Of a stretch of DNA of 10,552 nucleotides, positions 1 to 6,642 are shown piece by piece. Numbering within the stretch: the stretch's first letter is position 1; every line of letters starts with the position of its first letter. The stretch spans positions 76,760 to 87,311 of the forward strand of contig MU069912.1 in NCBI GenBank assembly GCA_002284615.2. The letters run 5' to 3'. A program made the position numbers and the translations under genes. The notes beneath the pieces were generated by a model. The model was given only the letters and a program-made list of their open reading frames with translations. It did not search any database and was not told the origin of the DNA. The DNA is from Dunaliella salina (Eukaryota > Chlorophyta > Chlorophyceae > Chlamydomonadales > Dunaliellaceae).

Positions 1-735
1 CTCACAAGCGCCATAGCAGATGCAACGCTTGACCCTGTTTGCTTCTCGTGAGCTTGTAACCTTATGGGGACACTATTTACAACCTTAATGTAGCGCGAAA
101 ATAATTGGAAGGGGACCCGACGATGAATTCAGGTGACGGAATTTTTTAATCGGAAAATAAAAACCCTCCCCCCCCCCCGTGTGTTCTTCAACTAAAGTTG
201 AAAGATTAAACTTAAATCAAACATGGATAGCACCATGAATGGTTAACTCAAGGAGAGCAGCACCCTAAAGTTCATGTTCGTGATTACCACCCTCTTCCAA
301 ATTCGCACGATTGCTTAATGTCGAATTCAATGCATAAATTTAAGTAATGTTTTATAGCTGTATTTAAGCAGAGTTGAGGAACAATGCCTTGTCTTCACGG
401 TTCTCTTCGATGCAGAGAATTAAATCAATTCATTGATTTACAGTGCCAGCGCGGCTTGTCAGGTAACTGCACTATTTTATTCGTACTTGTTGTCTTCGTG
501 TGGTAGTGATGCAGCAGCAATCGGAAAAACGCAATCGCCAATGAGTTCGCCTACTGTATGCTTCATGTCTTTCCCAAACATATTGATAAATTAAATTATA
601 AGCTACATTTGCGTTAAGAGTAGCGTCAAGAGTAAAAGCCTGTAGGTTTTAGGCCTGTAGGTACCGCTGCTTATTAATATACATTAGTACACGCATTGAA
701 ATCCTTTCACTGCGTCCGCATAACACACTCATAAC
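1..735. other. Upstream non-coding region
   Basis: No convincing coding region is visible here. The stretch is AT-rich and presumably holds the promoter and 5' UTR of the gene starting at 736. It contains an 11-base C run (168-178) and a pair of 9-base direct repeats, GCCTGTAGG, near 639-661. I see no clear TATA box or initiator at a convincing distance from the predicted start. A short minus-strand reading frame touches the left edge but cannot be judged because it is cut by the window. Confidence 0.5.
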
Positions 736-1273
736 ATGCATTGCTTAACTCGAGCAGCAAGTGCAAGCACTGTCCAGCCCAGGCTGACCACAAACAGTGT
801 CAGAGGTGTTCCCCTTAGTCTAAAGAGGCATAGTCATAGGTTTCATAGCGTCAGGCCCTGCGCAGGAGCAGAGGATAAGGAGCAACAGCAACAACAGCAA
901 CAGCAGGCCCAGAATACCAGCAGCATGGAGGATGACTTGCCGAAGCTGACCACCTGGTGGGTGACGAATCCGCTCTTGAAGACCTCTTGCTGGGTGTACA
1001 CGCATTTTACAGCGCATGGCAATGTTTCAGCCACACGTGTCGAGAAATTTATGGGTAGGTGTAAGTTCTTCAGTCTCTTTCAGGCCAAAGATCAACATGT
1101 ACTTTGATTTCGAGAATGCATAATGCTGCTCATGCTTCCTTGATGTCTCTACTTCATGCAGGCAGTATGGCAAAACCAAGGATCCTGGACTGGTCACCTA
1201 CTACATGGTAGCTGCTTTCCTAGTCCCAATTCTCCTTATCGTGGCTCCTTTAGTGACTTCCCCACCAAAGTGA
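736..1273 (+). CDS. Two-exon gene for a small single-span membrane protein, possibly mitochondrial
   Basis: Exon 1 is 736-1058 and exon 2 is 1162-1273 including the TGA, giving 144 residues. I do not recognise the family. Residues 1-45 are rich in Arg, Ser and Thr and lack acidic residues, which fits a mitochondrial presequence. Eight Gln follow (50-57), then a soluble stretch containing MEDDLPKLTTWW and THFTAHGNVSATRVEKFM. A hydrophobic span, VTYYMVAAFLVPILLIVAPL, lies near the C terminus, which ends VTSPPK. Splicing TAG|GTGTAAGT to ATGCAG|GCAG keeps frame across an Arg codon (GRQYGKTKDPG). A polyadenylation signal follows the stop. The start at 736 is the first Met of the open frame; Met at 925, after the Gln tract, would give 81 residues and no presequence. 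The gene model is well supported, but mitochondrial location is inference from composition only. It could also be an ER or other membrane protein. Confidence 0.62.
883..906 (+). repeat. CAR trinucleotide repeat coding for eight glutamines
   Basis: Mixed CAA and CAG codons encode Gln 50-57 of the small membrane protein. The interruptions make this a fairly stable tract. Read on the other strand it gives Leu or Cys runs, which explains two spurious antisense frames here. Confidence 0.8.
1059..1161 (+). other. Phase-2 spliceosomal intron, 103 nt
   Basis: The donor is TAG|GTGTAAGT and the acceptor is CTCTACTTCATGCAG|G, with a pyrimidine-rich stretch before it. Two other donors lie within 6 bases (GTAGGT at 1055 and GTAAGT at 1061). 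Only the donor at 1059, joined to the acceptor at 1161, keeps exon 1 in frame with the hydrophobic C-terminal segment. The second AG, four bases downstream at 1165, would not keep frame with this donor. Confidence 0.6.
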
Positions 1274-1282
1274 TACTACACA

Positions 1283-1288
1283 AATAAA
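1283..1288 (+). promoter_or_regulatory. Polyadenylation signal AATAAA
   Basis: The canonical hexamer starts 10 bases after the TGA at 1271-1273. A stop followed this closely by a poly(A) signal is compact but normal for small nuclear genes, and it supports exon 2 as the last exon. Confidence 0.65.
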
Positions 1289-1797
1289 GTGGAGTTTAAA
1301 TACGGGTCCAGGTGCACAGGAAGGCTGCGATGGATTTGTTGTGCTTTGTAGCTGCATGACTGCATTCTGCTTGGGTTGTCGGACAATGCATTTCAGGAAA
1401 AACTCTGCATCATCCATCCTCTATCTTCAATAAGGTTTATTGGTATTGAACCTAGTTGTTGGGTAAATGCTGTCTGCTCTTGTTTTATGAATTGTCTCGT
1501 GAGTCCAGCAAATTCCGCAAAGCTCTGCAAATTGCAGTCTCCAACTCATTAGGATTTTATTCTGCAATCTTCTACTAATTACACCTGCAGACACCATGAA
1601 GAAATGTGCGCAGGGTGCTGTGTGAATGTTTGTCCTTTGCTACCATCTTTTCTCTTGAATACTTCATAATACTCTTGTCAAAATGAACTTTGTGTGCAAG
1701 GATAACGTGCTCATCAAAGCCATCCTCTGAGTTTAGTGATTAATTAGGAATTAGGAGGAGCTGTCCGTTATGAACTGAAAAGTTTTACAAGCTGACA
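1289..1797. other. Intergenic stretch, no gene seen
   Basis: This stretch has only short frames with frequent stops and no splice pair that extends them. It contains AT-rich segments such as TTAATTAGGAATTAGGAGGAG near 1740, just before the next candidate gene. I see no repeat family from elsewhere in the window. Confidence 0.5.
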
Positions 1798-1938
1798 ATG
1801 AAATTCAGCCTTATCAGCCTCATGCTGCTTCTTTTGCAGGCTGGATTCTGCAAGCCACCTGCAAGCCTGGCCGCTTGCTACATGGAGCACTGTGTGAACT
1901 TGACTTCGACCTGCAATTGGCTGCAGGTTACAGGTTGA
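1798..1938 (+). CDS. Candidate small secreted cysteine-containing peptide
   Basis: The frame is 46 codons from ATG 1798 to TGA 1936-1938. It begins MKFSLISLMLLLLQAGFC, a near-ideal secretory signal: a basic residue after Met, a Leu-rich core and small residues before a likely cleavage point. The rest begins KPPASLAACYMEHC and contains three Cys (AACYM, EHCV, STCNW). I do not recognise a family. The 3' end is uncertain. CAG|GTTACA at 1927 could be a weak donor to the acceptor GTGCAG at 2008, replacing the last four residues with 13 residues that add one Cys (stop 2048-2050). The TTTTGCAG at 1832-1839 also looks like an acceptor, so the signal core could instead be a pyrimidine tract read by chance. 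There is no transcript evidence. Confidence 0.33.
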   Translation: MKFSLISLMLLLLQAGFCKPPASLAACYMEHCVNLTSTCNWLQVTG

Positions 1939-2558
1939 AGATTACCAGGAAAGAGTCCACTGGTGGGCCACAAGGCTTGCGTTAAAGTCCTAAACTCATT
2001 CTGTGCAGTATGCCCGTGATCTCACCTACACCTGGAAAATATGCAATTGAGGCAGGAATGCCTACCACAGCCAGTTTCTGATTCAGGTGCTTCCAGCCCC
2101 CCCCTCACCCCCAGTCTGCGCTAGCCTTCTCTGTTCCTCAGAAGGGGGGACTCGTGGCTCTCTTGAAAAGGAAAGCTTTGTAGGCAGCAGAAACTTTCTA
2201 CACCCGGTGAGGAAAACACCCCGCCCCTGTAGTTTTCCTTCCTTTCTCTTCACACCTTCTTCAAGAAAAGGTGGTAGCAATGGCCAAGGAAAGGAGAGGG
2301 AGGAAAGGGTTACAAGAAGGAAGCCATCAACCAAAACGCATGACTGCTAGGCTGCATAAAAAAATTAATTTGGCAAGATACAGTGTTTGTCGATGATGCA
2401 ATTGCAAGCGATGCCACTCAGACAACCAAGAGACTTAATCAGCTGCACTTGTACCAAAAATAGAGCGTGTAATGCAATTTGTATATGAACATTAAACCAG
2501 GTGAGTGACAATGCAGCTAATACAAAAAACAAATAGTGAACCTGCCAGGACTAACCAG
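1939..2558. other. Non-coding stretch with two overlapping chance frames
   Basis: Opposite-strand frames of 83 and 87 codons overlap at 2083-2350. Both come from pyrimidine/purine-skewed sequence (C runs near 2098-2112, then CTTCCTTTCTCTTC and GGAAAGGAGAGGGAGG). Neither has a recognisable domain, a signal peptide or useful splice sites. Positions 2350-2558 are AT-rich and empty. Confidence 0.5.
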
Positions 2559-3185
2559 CTACTCTCCTGAGAAGGAGGACAACATTTCAAGGTTTGGCCA
2601 AGTTAGAGAAGAAGTACTACGACTGACATGCCCTGCATACAAGTGACAGGTTTTCCTTTTTGTCCTTTCCGTTACAGGGAGGCCAAAGGCGAATGAAATA
2701 AACAGCAATAAAAAGAGGAAAGGGTTAGGGACCCTATCTGATCTAGTAGCCATTCCTGCCTTCAAGGGCACTTCAGCTGTGAAATAAGGAGAAATGCTGG
2801 TGGCCAAACCAAACCAAGCTTGGATACAAGTGTCAACATGGAAAAATGTGTAGTGATGACTTGTGAAGTAATTTGATTGCTACAAACAAGGTTGTAAAAC
2901 TAACACAATCTGTCTGAACGAAACAGACGTTGAGCGTATCAAACTTCATCAGGATAGCAAGTAATGTAAGAGTCTACGCTGGACACACCCAGCATGCAGT
3001 AAGGAAAGACCCAACAGTCAGCGCTGAAACTGACATGAGCCCCACCAACGAAGGCTCGCCCTGAGCAGCCCAGCTACTGTGGGTCCGGCGGGTTGTCAGT
3101 CATTCATCCGGCTGCACGCCTCGCTGTCCGACAGGAATCCTGTACGCAGCCCACCCCGTAGCCCCCTTCCCCCAAACCCCATTGC
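2559..3185 (-). other. Probable 3' UTR and flank of the minus-strand host element
   Basis: On the minus strand this follows directly after the stop of the host element's endonuclease frame. The first 200 bases (2985-3185) are GC-rich, with G-rich sequence right after the stop (minus strand, 3160-3180), and contain no long frame. Further left the sequence is AT-richer and includes an 82-codon minus-strand frame (2559-2807) that I do not recognise. A small stem GTCTG/CAGAC lies near 2911-2929. I cannot place the element's true 3' end, because no pyrimidine tail or target duplication like those of the other copies is visible. Confidence 0.3.
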
Positions 3186-4156
3186 TTATGTTGCTGAATT
3201 CAGCAATTCGAATTGGATGGCATTTTTGGTGTTGTAAATTTTTGGCTTTACTACGTGATAGGGGAGATCTTTTGCAATTTTGTGGGCTTCATCTTTGGTT
3301 AGGCCAAATTTGCAGAGGGGATTAATAGCATAGGGATTAAAGATGGTTGCAGCAACTCCAATAAGTATGGTGTGCAATGTGACTCTGTTATTGCGGTGTG
3401 TGCCCCGGAGATTCTTTGTGCGTATGCGTAGGCTGTTAAAGGTGTGTTTGTGCTGATTTTGTGCTGTGTGGAGTGTTTGTTCAGGTTTGGTGCCAGAGCA
3501 AAATGTTAGCTTAATGAGGTGGATATCTCTGTCTCTGGGAGTCACATCTTACGGGTGATGTACGAAGTCTCTGCCTTCAAGGGGCATAGCGATAATGCCA
3601 TCAGGGCGACTAAGCTGTGCGTTTGGTGGTTGTCTGGATGGAAACAGCCAATGTGGAATGTTTCGGTGGACACTGTTTGGATTTCCATCTCCAGGGAGCA
3701 GAACCTCTCTGTATTGCATGCATCTGTAGAGACAATATGCGATCCATAGTCTCCTTTGCTGATTGCTTCACCACAGATGCTGAGTGCTTGATGGTGGTAA
3801 TTTATGTTCATTCTGTTTATCTGTGAATGAGTTTATCTGAGTAGGGTATGGGAGGTGCTATCAGGTGCGCTACAAAGCGGGCAAGGAGAAGGCCCAGGGT
3901 GGCCACTGAAGCGTCTGGCATGTTTGCCATTGAATAGGGTGTCTGTTCAATTTTTGAGGACATCTTGAGCAAGTTTTGCCAATTTTGAACTAAAAGTGCT
4001 GAGATTTGCTGTTCCCAATTTGTGCTTTTCATGCATTTTTTGTGTAAGTTTGTCTTGGAGGTCTGAAAGGGGCAGACGTTCTATATGAGAGCTGTTTCTT
4101 GTGACAGGTGCAGCGAGCCAACAGGTGGAAGAGAGGAGTTTCTGCCTGGATAAGTG
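3186..4156 (-). pseudogene. Host element: zinc knuckle and PD-(D/E)xK-like endonuclease remnant
   Basis: Read right to left on the minus strand, this is the C-terminal part of a retroelement polyprotein. It starts with a segment containing HIERLPLSDLQDKLTQKMHE, followed by TLFNGKHARRFSGH. A knuckle-like CPLC (3872-3883) with a His 8 residues on (3848-3850) comes next. Then come AISKGDYGSHIVSTDACNTE, RPDG (RPD at 3600-3608), IHLIKLTFC (about 3525-3499) and GVAATIF. Known RLE-type non-LTR elements such as R2, CRE and NeSL follow RT with a CCHC knuckle and a PD...(D/E)xK nuclease. Here the ExK position reads K-x-T, so the nuclease is dead. There is a TGA before TDTLFNGK, a frameshift between the TDACNTE part and RPD, and a TAA between RPD and IHLIK. 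It joins the RNase H remnant across the inserted copy at 4157-5073. Confidence 0.62.
4151..4156 (+). repeat. Left target-site duplication TAAGTG of the plus-strand copy
   Basis: TAAGTG lies exactly where homology to the endonuclease family begins on its right and the host element ends on its left. The same six bases recur at 5074-5079, just past the pyrimidine tail. Six bases alone are weak evidence; the agreement with both homology breakpoints is what supports the call. Confidence 0.5.
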
Positions 4157-4945
4157 TTACAGCGCACTACAAATGCTCTCAGGCTGCCAAAACCATACCA
4201 TTTCCAACATGAAAACCAAACGCCGTAACATTGCAGGCAGAATGATTACAAAAGCCCTCAGCAAATGCCCTGGAGGGACAGGTCTGGTCTACACAGACCT
4301 AGGAAGCGATTTTAAGCTTGCTCAACACAACCTCCAACTCCCTACACATACCTCAGACAGAACTCTTCCTGCCTACATCTTCCCTCGCAACCTTCCAGAG
4401 AGGGAAAGACTCAACTCCAGTCGACCAGATGCTGTTTTGATCACCCCTTTTATCATCATACTTCAAACGGTGTTTCTCCTACCAATTCCCATTACACTTT
4501 GCGCAGCTTCCTATGGAGGACCACCAGAACTAGGGGCATGAGGCAACCCAATGAACTTTATACAAATGAACGTCATGTGCACCTAATACAAATCAAGTTC
4601 TGTGAAGACACAAGGCCAGAGCATCAGTTCAACGCAACAAAGCAGCAGCATGCAGACCTTTGTAAACTTATTAACGCTAAAGCCGTTACAATTCACCCTA
4701 TTAAGAGGGAGAATATTATCCTGGGTGTAGGTGGAACTATTTACACTGAGCATACCCTGAAGCAATTCAAACGAATAGGATTGGATCACCAGCGTGCCTT
4801 GAACCTTGCTTAACAACTTCATGCCCATTCTGTCCAATATGCCCACAAACTCGTCTCCACACGCCGTGCTGTTGAAAACAAGAATACTTCCCACAGCCAG
4901 GTTCCAGAGCCAGGTGCTCCTAGTCACCCTCTAGATCCACATTAG
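4157..4945 (+). pseudogene. PD-(D/E)xK-like endonuclease remnant of the plus-strand copy
   Basis: The first part (to 4541) contains SALQMLSGCQN, where the family knuckle likely had His in place of Gln. It continues with KALSKCPGGTGLVYTDLGSD, then SSRPDAVLITP with RPD at 4422-4430. Reading then changes frame in the linker and continues as NELYTNERHVHLIQIKFCED (Gln codon 4589-4591, Lys 4595-4597). Next come AKAVTIHP, LGVGGTIYTEHTLKQF and a TAA at 4811-4813. After that TAA the same frame continues QLHAHSVQYAHKL to a terminal TAG at 4943-4945. The expected ExK is QxK, which would remove a metal-binding carboxylate. One frameshift, one stop and one active-site change mark it as dead, although the coding sequence is still readable. 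Confidence 0.62.
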
Positions 4946-5073
4946 CTTTCTCTTATTCGTACCTTGTGGCGAAGGGGGCTCAGACTCTTTTTTGAGCCAA
5001 TGTGTTTCCTTTTCCTTTATTGATGTAGGGAGAGTTCCTCTGCCTTTGTAGTTTTTCTTTTTTTTTCTTATTT
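4946..5073 (+). repeat. 3' UTR with two stem-loops and a pyrimidine tail
   Basis: Stem A pairs GGCTCA (4977-4982) with TGAGCC (4993-4998). Stem B pairs around GGGAGAG (5028-5034) with CTCTGCC (5038-5044), with a mismatch. A T/C run then ends the element. The same order occurs in the minus-strand copies at 5886-6013 and 10107-10235, and in degraded form at 6741-6847. In non-LTR elements such 3' structures are what the reverse transcriptase recognises; that role is inferred here from position and conservation. Confidence 0.55.
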
Positions 5074-5079
5074 TAAGTG
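5074..5079 (+). repeat. Right target-site duplication TAAGTG
   Basis: It matches 4151-4156 and follows the pyrimidine tail of the plus-strand copy. To its right the minus-strand RNase H reading (GNEGADALALQAAMFPDEAD) resumes immediately. Confidence 0.5.
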
Positions 5080-5620
5080 AGGTATCAGCTTCATCAGGAA
5101 ACATAGCTGCTTGAAGGGCAAGAGCATCTGCACCTTCATTGCCAAGGATGCCACTGTGTGGTTTTACCTTGTAGAAGTGTACAGAGCCCTCTAGCACAAA
5201 TGTAAGTTATAAACTCTATGGGTAGTGGTGTGTGTAAGCGCATGGACATATCCATAGGTTTCAGGATCAGCTTGCTAACCTGATTCAGTGCTGAAGAACT
5301 GTCAGTTGCAATTGAAGTGTGCCCTTGCTGTAGAGCTACCAGAATGGCAGCAAGCTATGCCCTGTTAAATGTATGTGTGGGTCCATGGCCCTTGGGGTTT
5401 GTTGTGCAGGTGATAATTCCAGAGGAGAAGATGCCTTCTGGGATGAAAAAGGATGCTCCTGCCTGCTGCCTATTCCTGTTATTTGAATTTACAACACCAT
5501 CTGTAAATGTCAGGTGTCGCCAGTCTGGAAATTTTGGTCGTAGGAGTTGCAGGTATGGTTGTATGTTAGGCCTAATGGTTTTTGTTGGCTGCAGACTTCG
5601 AAAAGGTTGTGTGTGTCATG
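5080..5620 (-). pseudogene. Host element: RNase H domain remnant
   Basis: The minus-strand reading from about 5610 gives RPNIQPYLQLLRPKFPDWRH and then LTFTDGVVN (first catalytic Asp codon at 5499-5501). It continues GASFFIPEGIFSSG and HTFNRA-stop-LAAILVALQQ, where the stop TAG (5355-5357) sits at the expected catalytic Glu. ATDSSSAL follows (second Asp, 5301-5303). After a frameshift near 5190 come VHFYKVKPHSGILGNEGADA, with His at 5156-5158 and the last Asp at 5126-5128. The order TDG, E, TDS, HxGxxGNExAD is that of RNase H1-like domains in retroelements. A stop and a frameshift make it non-functional. It lies upstream, in element orientation, of the knuckle/endonuclease part at 3186-4156. 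Confidence 0.75.
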
Positions 5621-5875
5621 CAAAAATGCATTTTTTTCCTTGCGCTAGGTGCTTTTAAACCGGGGGGGAGTAGTTTGTTCCTTTGCAATCTGTTGGCTGT
5701 TTCTATGACACCACTTTCCAGGAGGGTAATGTCAAAAGTACCAGAAAATGCACTTTTGGGCTTCTTCTTGGACTCTGGAAAACTAGGACTGGATCCCTAG
5801 CTTTGCTGAGCCCTCTTTTTGAAGAAGAATAACAGTCAATTAGAAAGGAAAGCAGGCAGGCTAGCAGTACCTTGT
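5621..5875 (-). pseudogene. Probable upstream coding remnant of the host element
   Basis: Minus-strand frames continue past the RNase H domain with patches that look protein-like, for example FDITLLESGVIETANRLQRN around 5750-5680. No frame is open throughout and I see no definite RT motif such as YADD. By position it should be the RT-to-RNase H linker or the RT C terminus. It could also be unrelated sequence. Confidence 0.3.
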
Positions 5876-5885
5876 GCCACCTTGG
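5876..5885 (+). repeat. Left target-site duplication GCCACCTTGG of the third copy
   Basis: The same ten bases occur at 6638-6647. The first lies just beyond the tail of the minus-strand copy and the second at its truncated 5' end. The next three bases (GGG versus AGG) also nearly match. Confidence 0.55.
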
Positions 5886-5912
5886 GGGAAAAAAAAAGAA
5901 AAGAAAAACTAC

Positions 5913-5935
5913 GTAGGCAGAGAAACTCTGCCTAC
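5913..5935 (-). repeat. Perfect 10-bp stem-loop in the 3' UTR of the third copy
   Basis: GTAGGCAGAG, a three-base loop, then CTCTGCCTAC. The copy at 10132-10154 has one mismatch in the stem, and the plus-strand copy at 5025-5047 has a weaker version. Confidence 0.7.
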
Positions 5936-6013
5936 AACAATTAAGGAAAAGGAAACACATTGGCTCAAAGAAGAGCCTGAGCCCCCTTCGCCACAAGGTA
6001 TGAAAAAAGAAAG

Positions 6014-6637
6014 CTAATGTGGATCTAGAGGGTTACTAGAAGCACCTGGCTCTAGAGCCTGGCAGTGGGAAGTATTCTTGTTTTCAATAGCGCGGCGGAT
6101 GGTGACTAGTTTGTGGGCATATTGAACAGAATGGGCATGAAGTTGTCGAGAAAGCTTCGTGGCACGCTGGTGATCCAAACCTAGATGTTTGAATTGCTTC
6201 AGGGTATGCACAGCATAAATAGTTCCACCTACACCCAGGAGAATAGGGTGAATTGTAACGGCTTTAGCGTTAATAAGTTTACAAAGGTCTGCATGCTGCT
6301 GCTTTGCCGCGTTGAACTGATGCTCTGGCCTTGTGTCTTCACAGAACTCGACTTCTACTAGGTGCACATGACGTTCATTTGCATAAAGTTAGGGGAACCT
6401 GGTGTGGTTCATTTGAATCATATTCCCGGAAGGGACGTGGAGGTTGTGGGTTCAATTCTATAGGGGTTCGATAAGGCGGGCCCTTCTGGGTGCTAAGGTT
6501 GTTCCCCTGTGATGCTTGGGGGCTAGTCCCGCTTGCGTAGCTATTCCTATTCCTGTTCCTTTGCATAAAGTTCATGGTGTCACCTCATGCGGCTAGTTCT
6601 GGCCTTGCGGCTAGTTCTGGCCATGTGGCTAGTCCTG
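6014..6637 (-). pseudogene. PD-(D/E)xK-like endonuclease C terminus of the third copy
   Basis: From the 5' end on the minus strand: three repeats of (M/K)ARTS(R/H), then a TGA. A 66-codon frame (6575-6375) follows with NRNRNSYASGTSPQASQG and YRTPIELNPQPPRPFREYDS, ending LCK-stop. After a frame change comes ERHVHLVEVEFCEDTRP (6376 leftward), then AKAVTIHPILLGVGGTIY and QLHAHSVQYAHKLVTIRRAI, ending NPLDPH and a TAG. The ExK reads ExE (Glu codon GAG in place of Lys at 6347-6349), a one-base change from AAG. The RPD motif is missing because of 5' truncation. Confidence 0.62.
6378..6572 (-). repeat. 13-base direct repeats around a 169-base linker segment
   Basis: TTTGCATAAAGTT occurs at 6378-6390 and again at 6560-6572. 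The plus-strand copy has only one equivalent (AACTTTATACAAATGAACG near 4554-4572) and lacks the segment between. The difference between the copies is therefore one 182-base repeat-plus-segment unit. Confidence 0.65.
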
Positions 6638-6642
6638 GCCAC
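6589..6642 (-). repeat. Three 18-base tandem repeats in the endonuclease linker
   Basis: The units are 6589-6606, 6607-6624 and 6625-6642, with the consensus GCGGCTAGTTCTGGCCWT on the plus strand. On the minus strand they keep frame and encode (M/K)ARTS(R/H) three times. The plus-strand copy has a single equivalent, CCAGAACTAGGGGCATGAGG near 4524-4543. Confidence 0.7.

Larger units (their letters stand above)
4157..5073 (+). mobile_element. 5'-truncated non-LTR-like retroelement copy (plus-strand copy)
   Basis: This insertion holds the C-terminal end of an element polyprotein (4157-4945) and a 3' UTR of about 130 bases ending in a T/C run, TTTTTCTTTTTTTTTCTTATTT. It is flanked by TAAGTG at 4151-4156 and 5074-5079. 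It interrupts an older minus-strand element: RNase H lies on its right and the knuckle/endonuclease on its left. The 5' end is truncated inside the coding region, just before SALQMLSGC, as is typical of target-primed reverse transcription. Its protein and tail closely match the copies at 5886-6637 and 10107-10552 in the opposite orientation. Confidence 0.68.
5886..6637 (-). mobile_element. 5'-truncated non-LTR-like retroelement copy (third copy, minus strand)
   Basis: This holds an endonuclease-family C-terminal coding remnant (6014-6637) and the family 3' UTR (5886-6013). The tail on the plus strand reads GGGGG followed by A/G-rich sequence, so on the element strand it is a T/C run ending in C. 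Stem B is a perfect 10-bp inverted repeat, GTAGGCAGAG (5913-5922) and CTCTGCCTAC (5926-5935). Stem A pairs GGCTCA (5962-5967) with TGAGCC (5978-5983). Flanks GCCACCTTGG suggest the insertion ends. It sits between host-element remnants on the left and about 90 bases of possible host-element sequence on the right (6648-6740). Confidence 0.65.

Noticed and set aside
820..1034. Two minus-strand frames with Leu or Cys runs
   Set aside because: They are the antisense of the Gln tract and exon 1 of the small membrane protein.
2083..2350. Overlapping 83- and 87-codon frames on opposite strands
   Set aside because: Both come from skewed pyrimidine/purine sequence and neither has recognisable protein features.
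4101..4156. Apparent CLDKC motif at the start of the plus-strand endonuclease frame
   Set aside because: It looks like a knuckle but lies left of the TAAGTG boundary, so it is host-element sequence read in the wrong orientation.
3186..4156. Twin-priming inversion of a single element as the source of the head-to-head copies
   Set aside because: The two halves overlap in content and are clearly different subfamilies, so two separate insertions explain them better.
4931..5197. 88-codon minus-strand frame read as a single protein
   Set aside because: Its first half is RNase H of the host element, and its second half is the antisense of the inserted copy's 3' UTR, so it is a chance fusion.
5317..5800. 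Plus-strand Cys-rich frames
   Set aside because: They are shadows of the minus-strand RNase H remnant, which has clear family motifs.
6440..6470. GGTTCAATTC, matching an RNA polymerase III B box
   Set aside because: It lies inside the coding linker of the third copy, and no A box or tRNA-like fold is present at a suitable distance.
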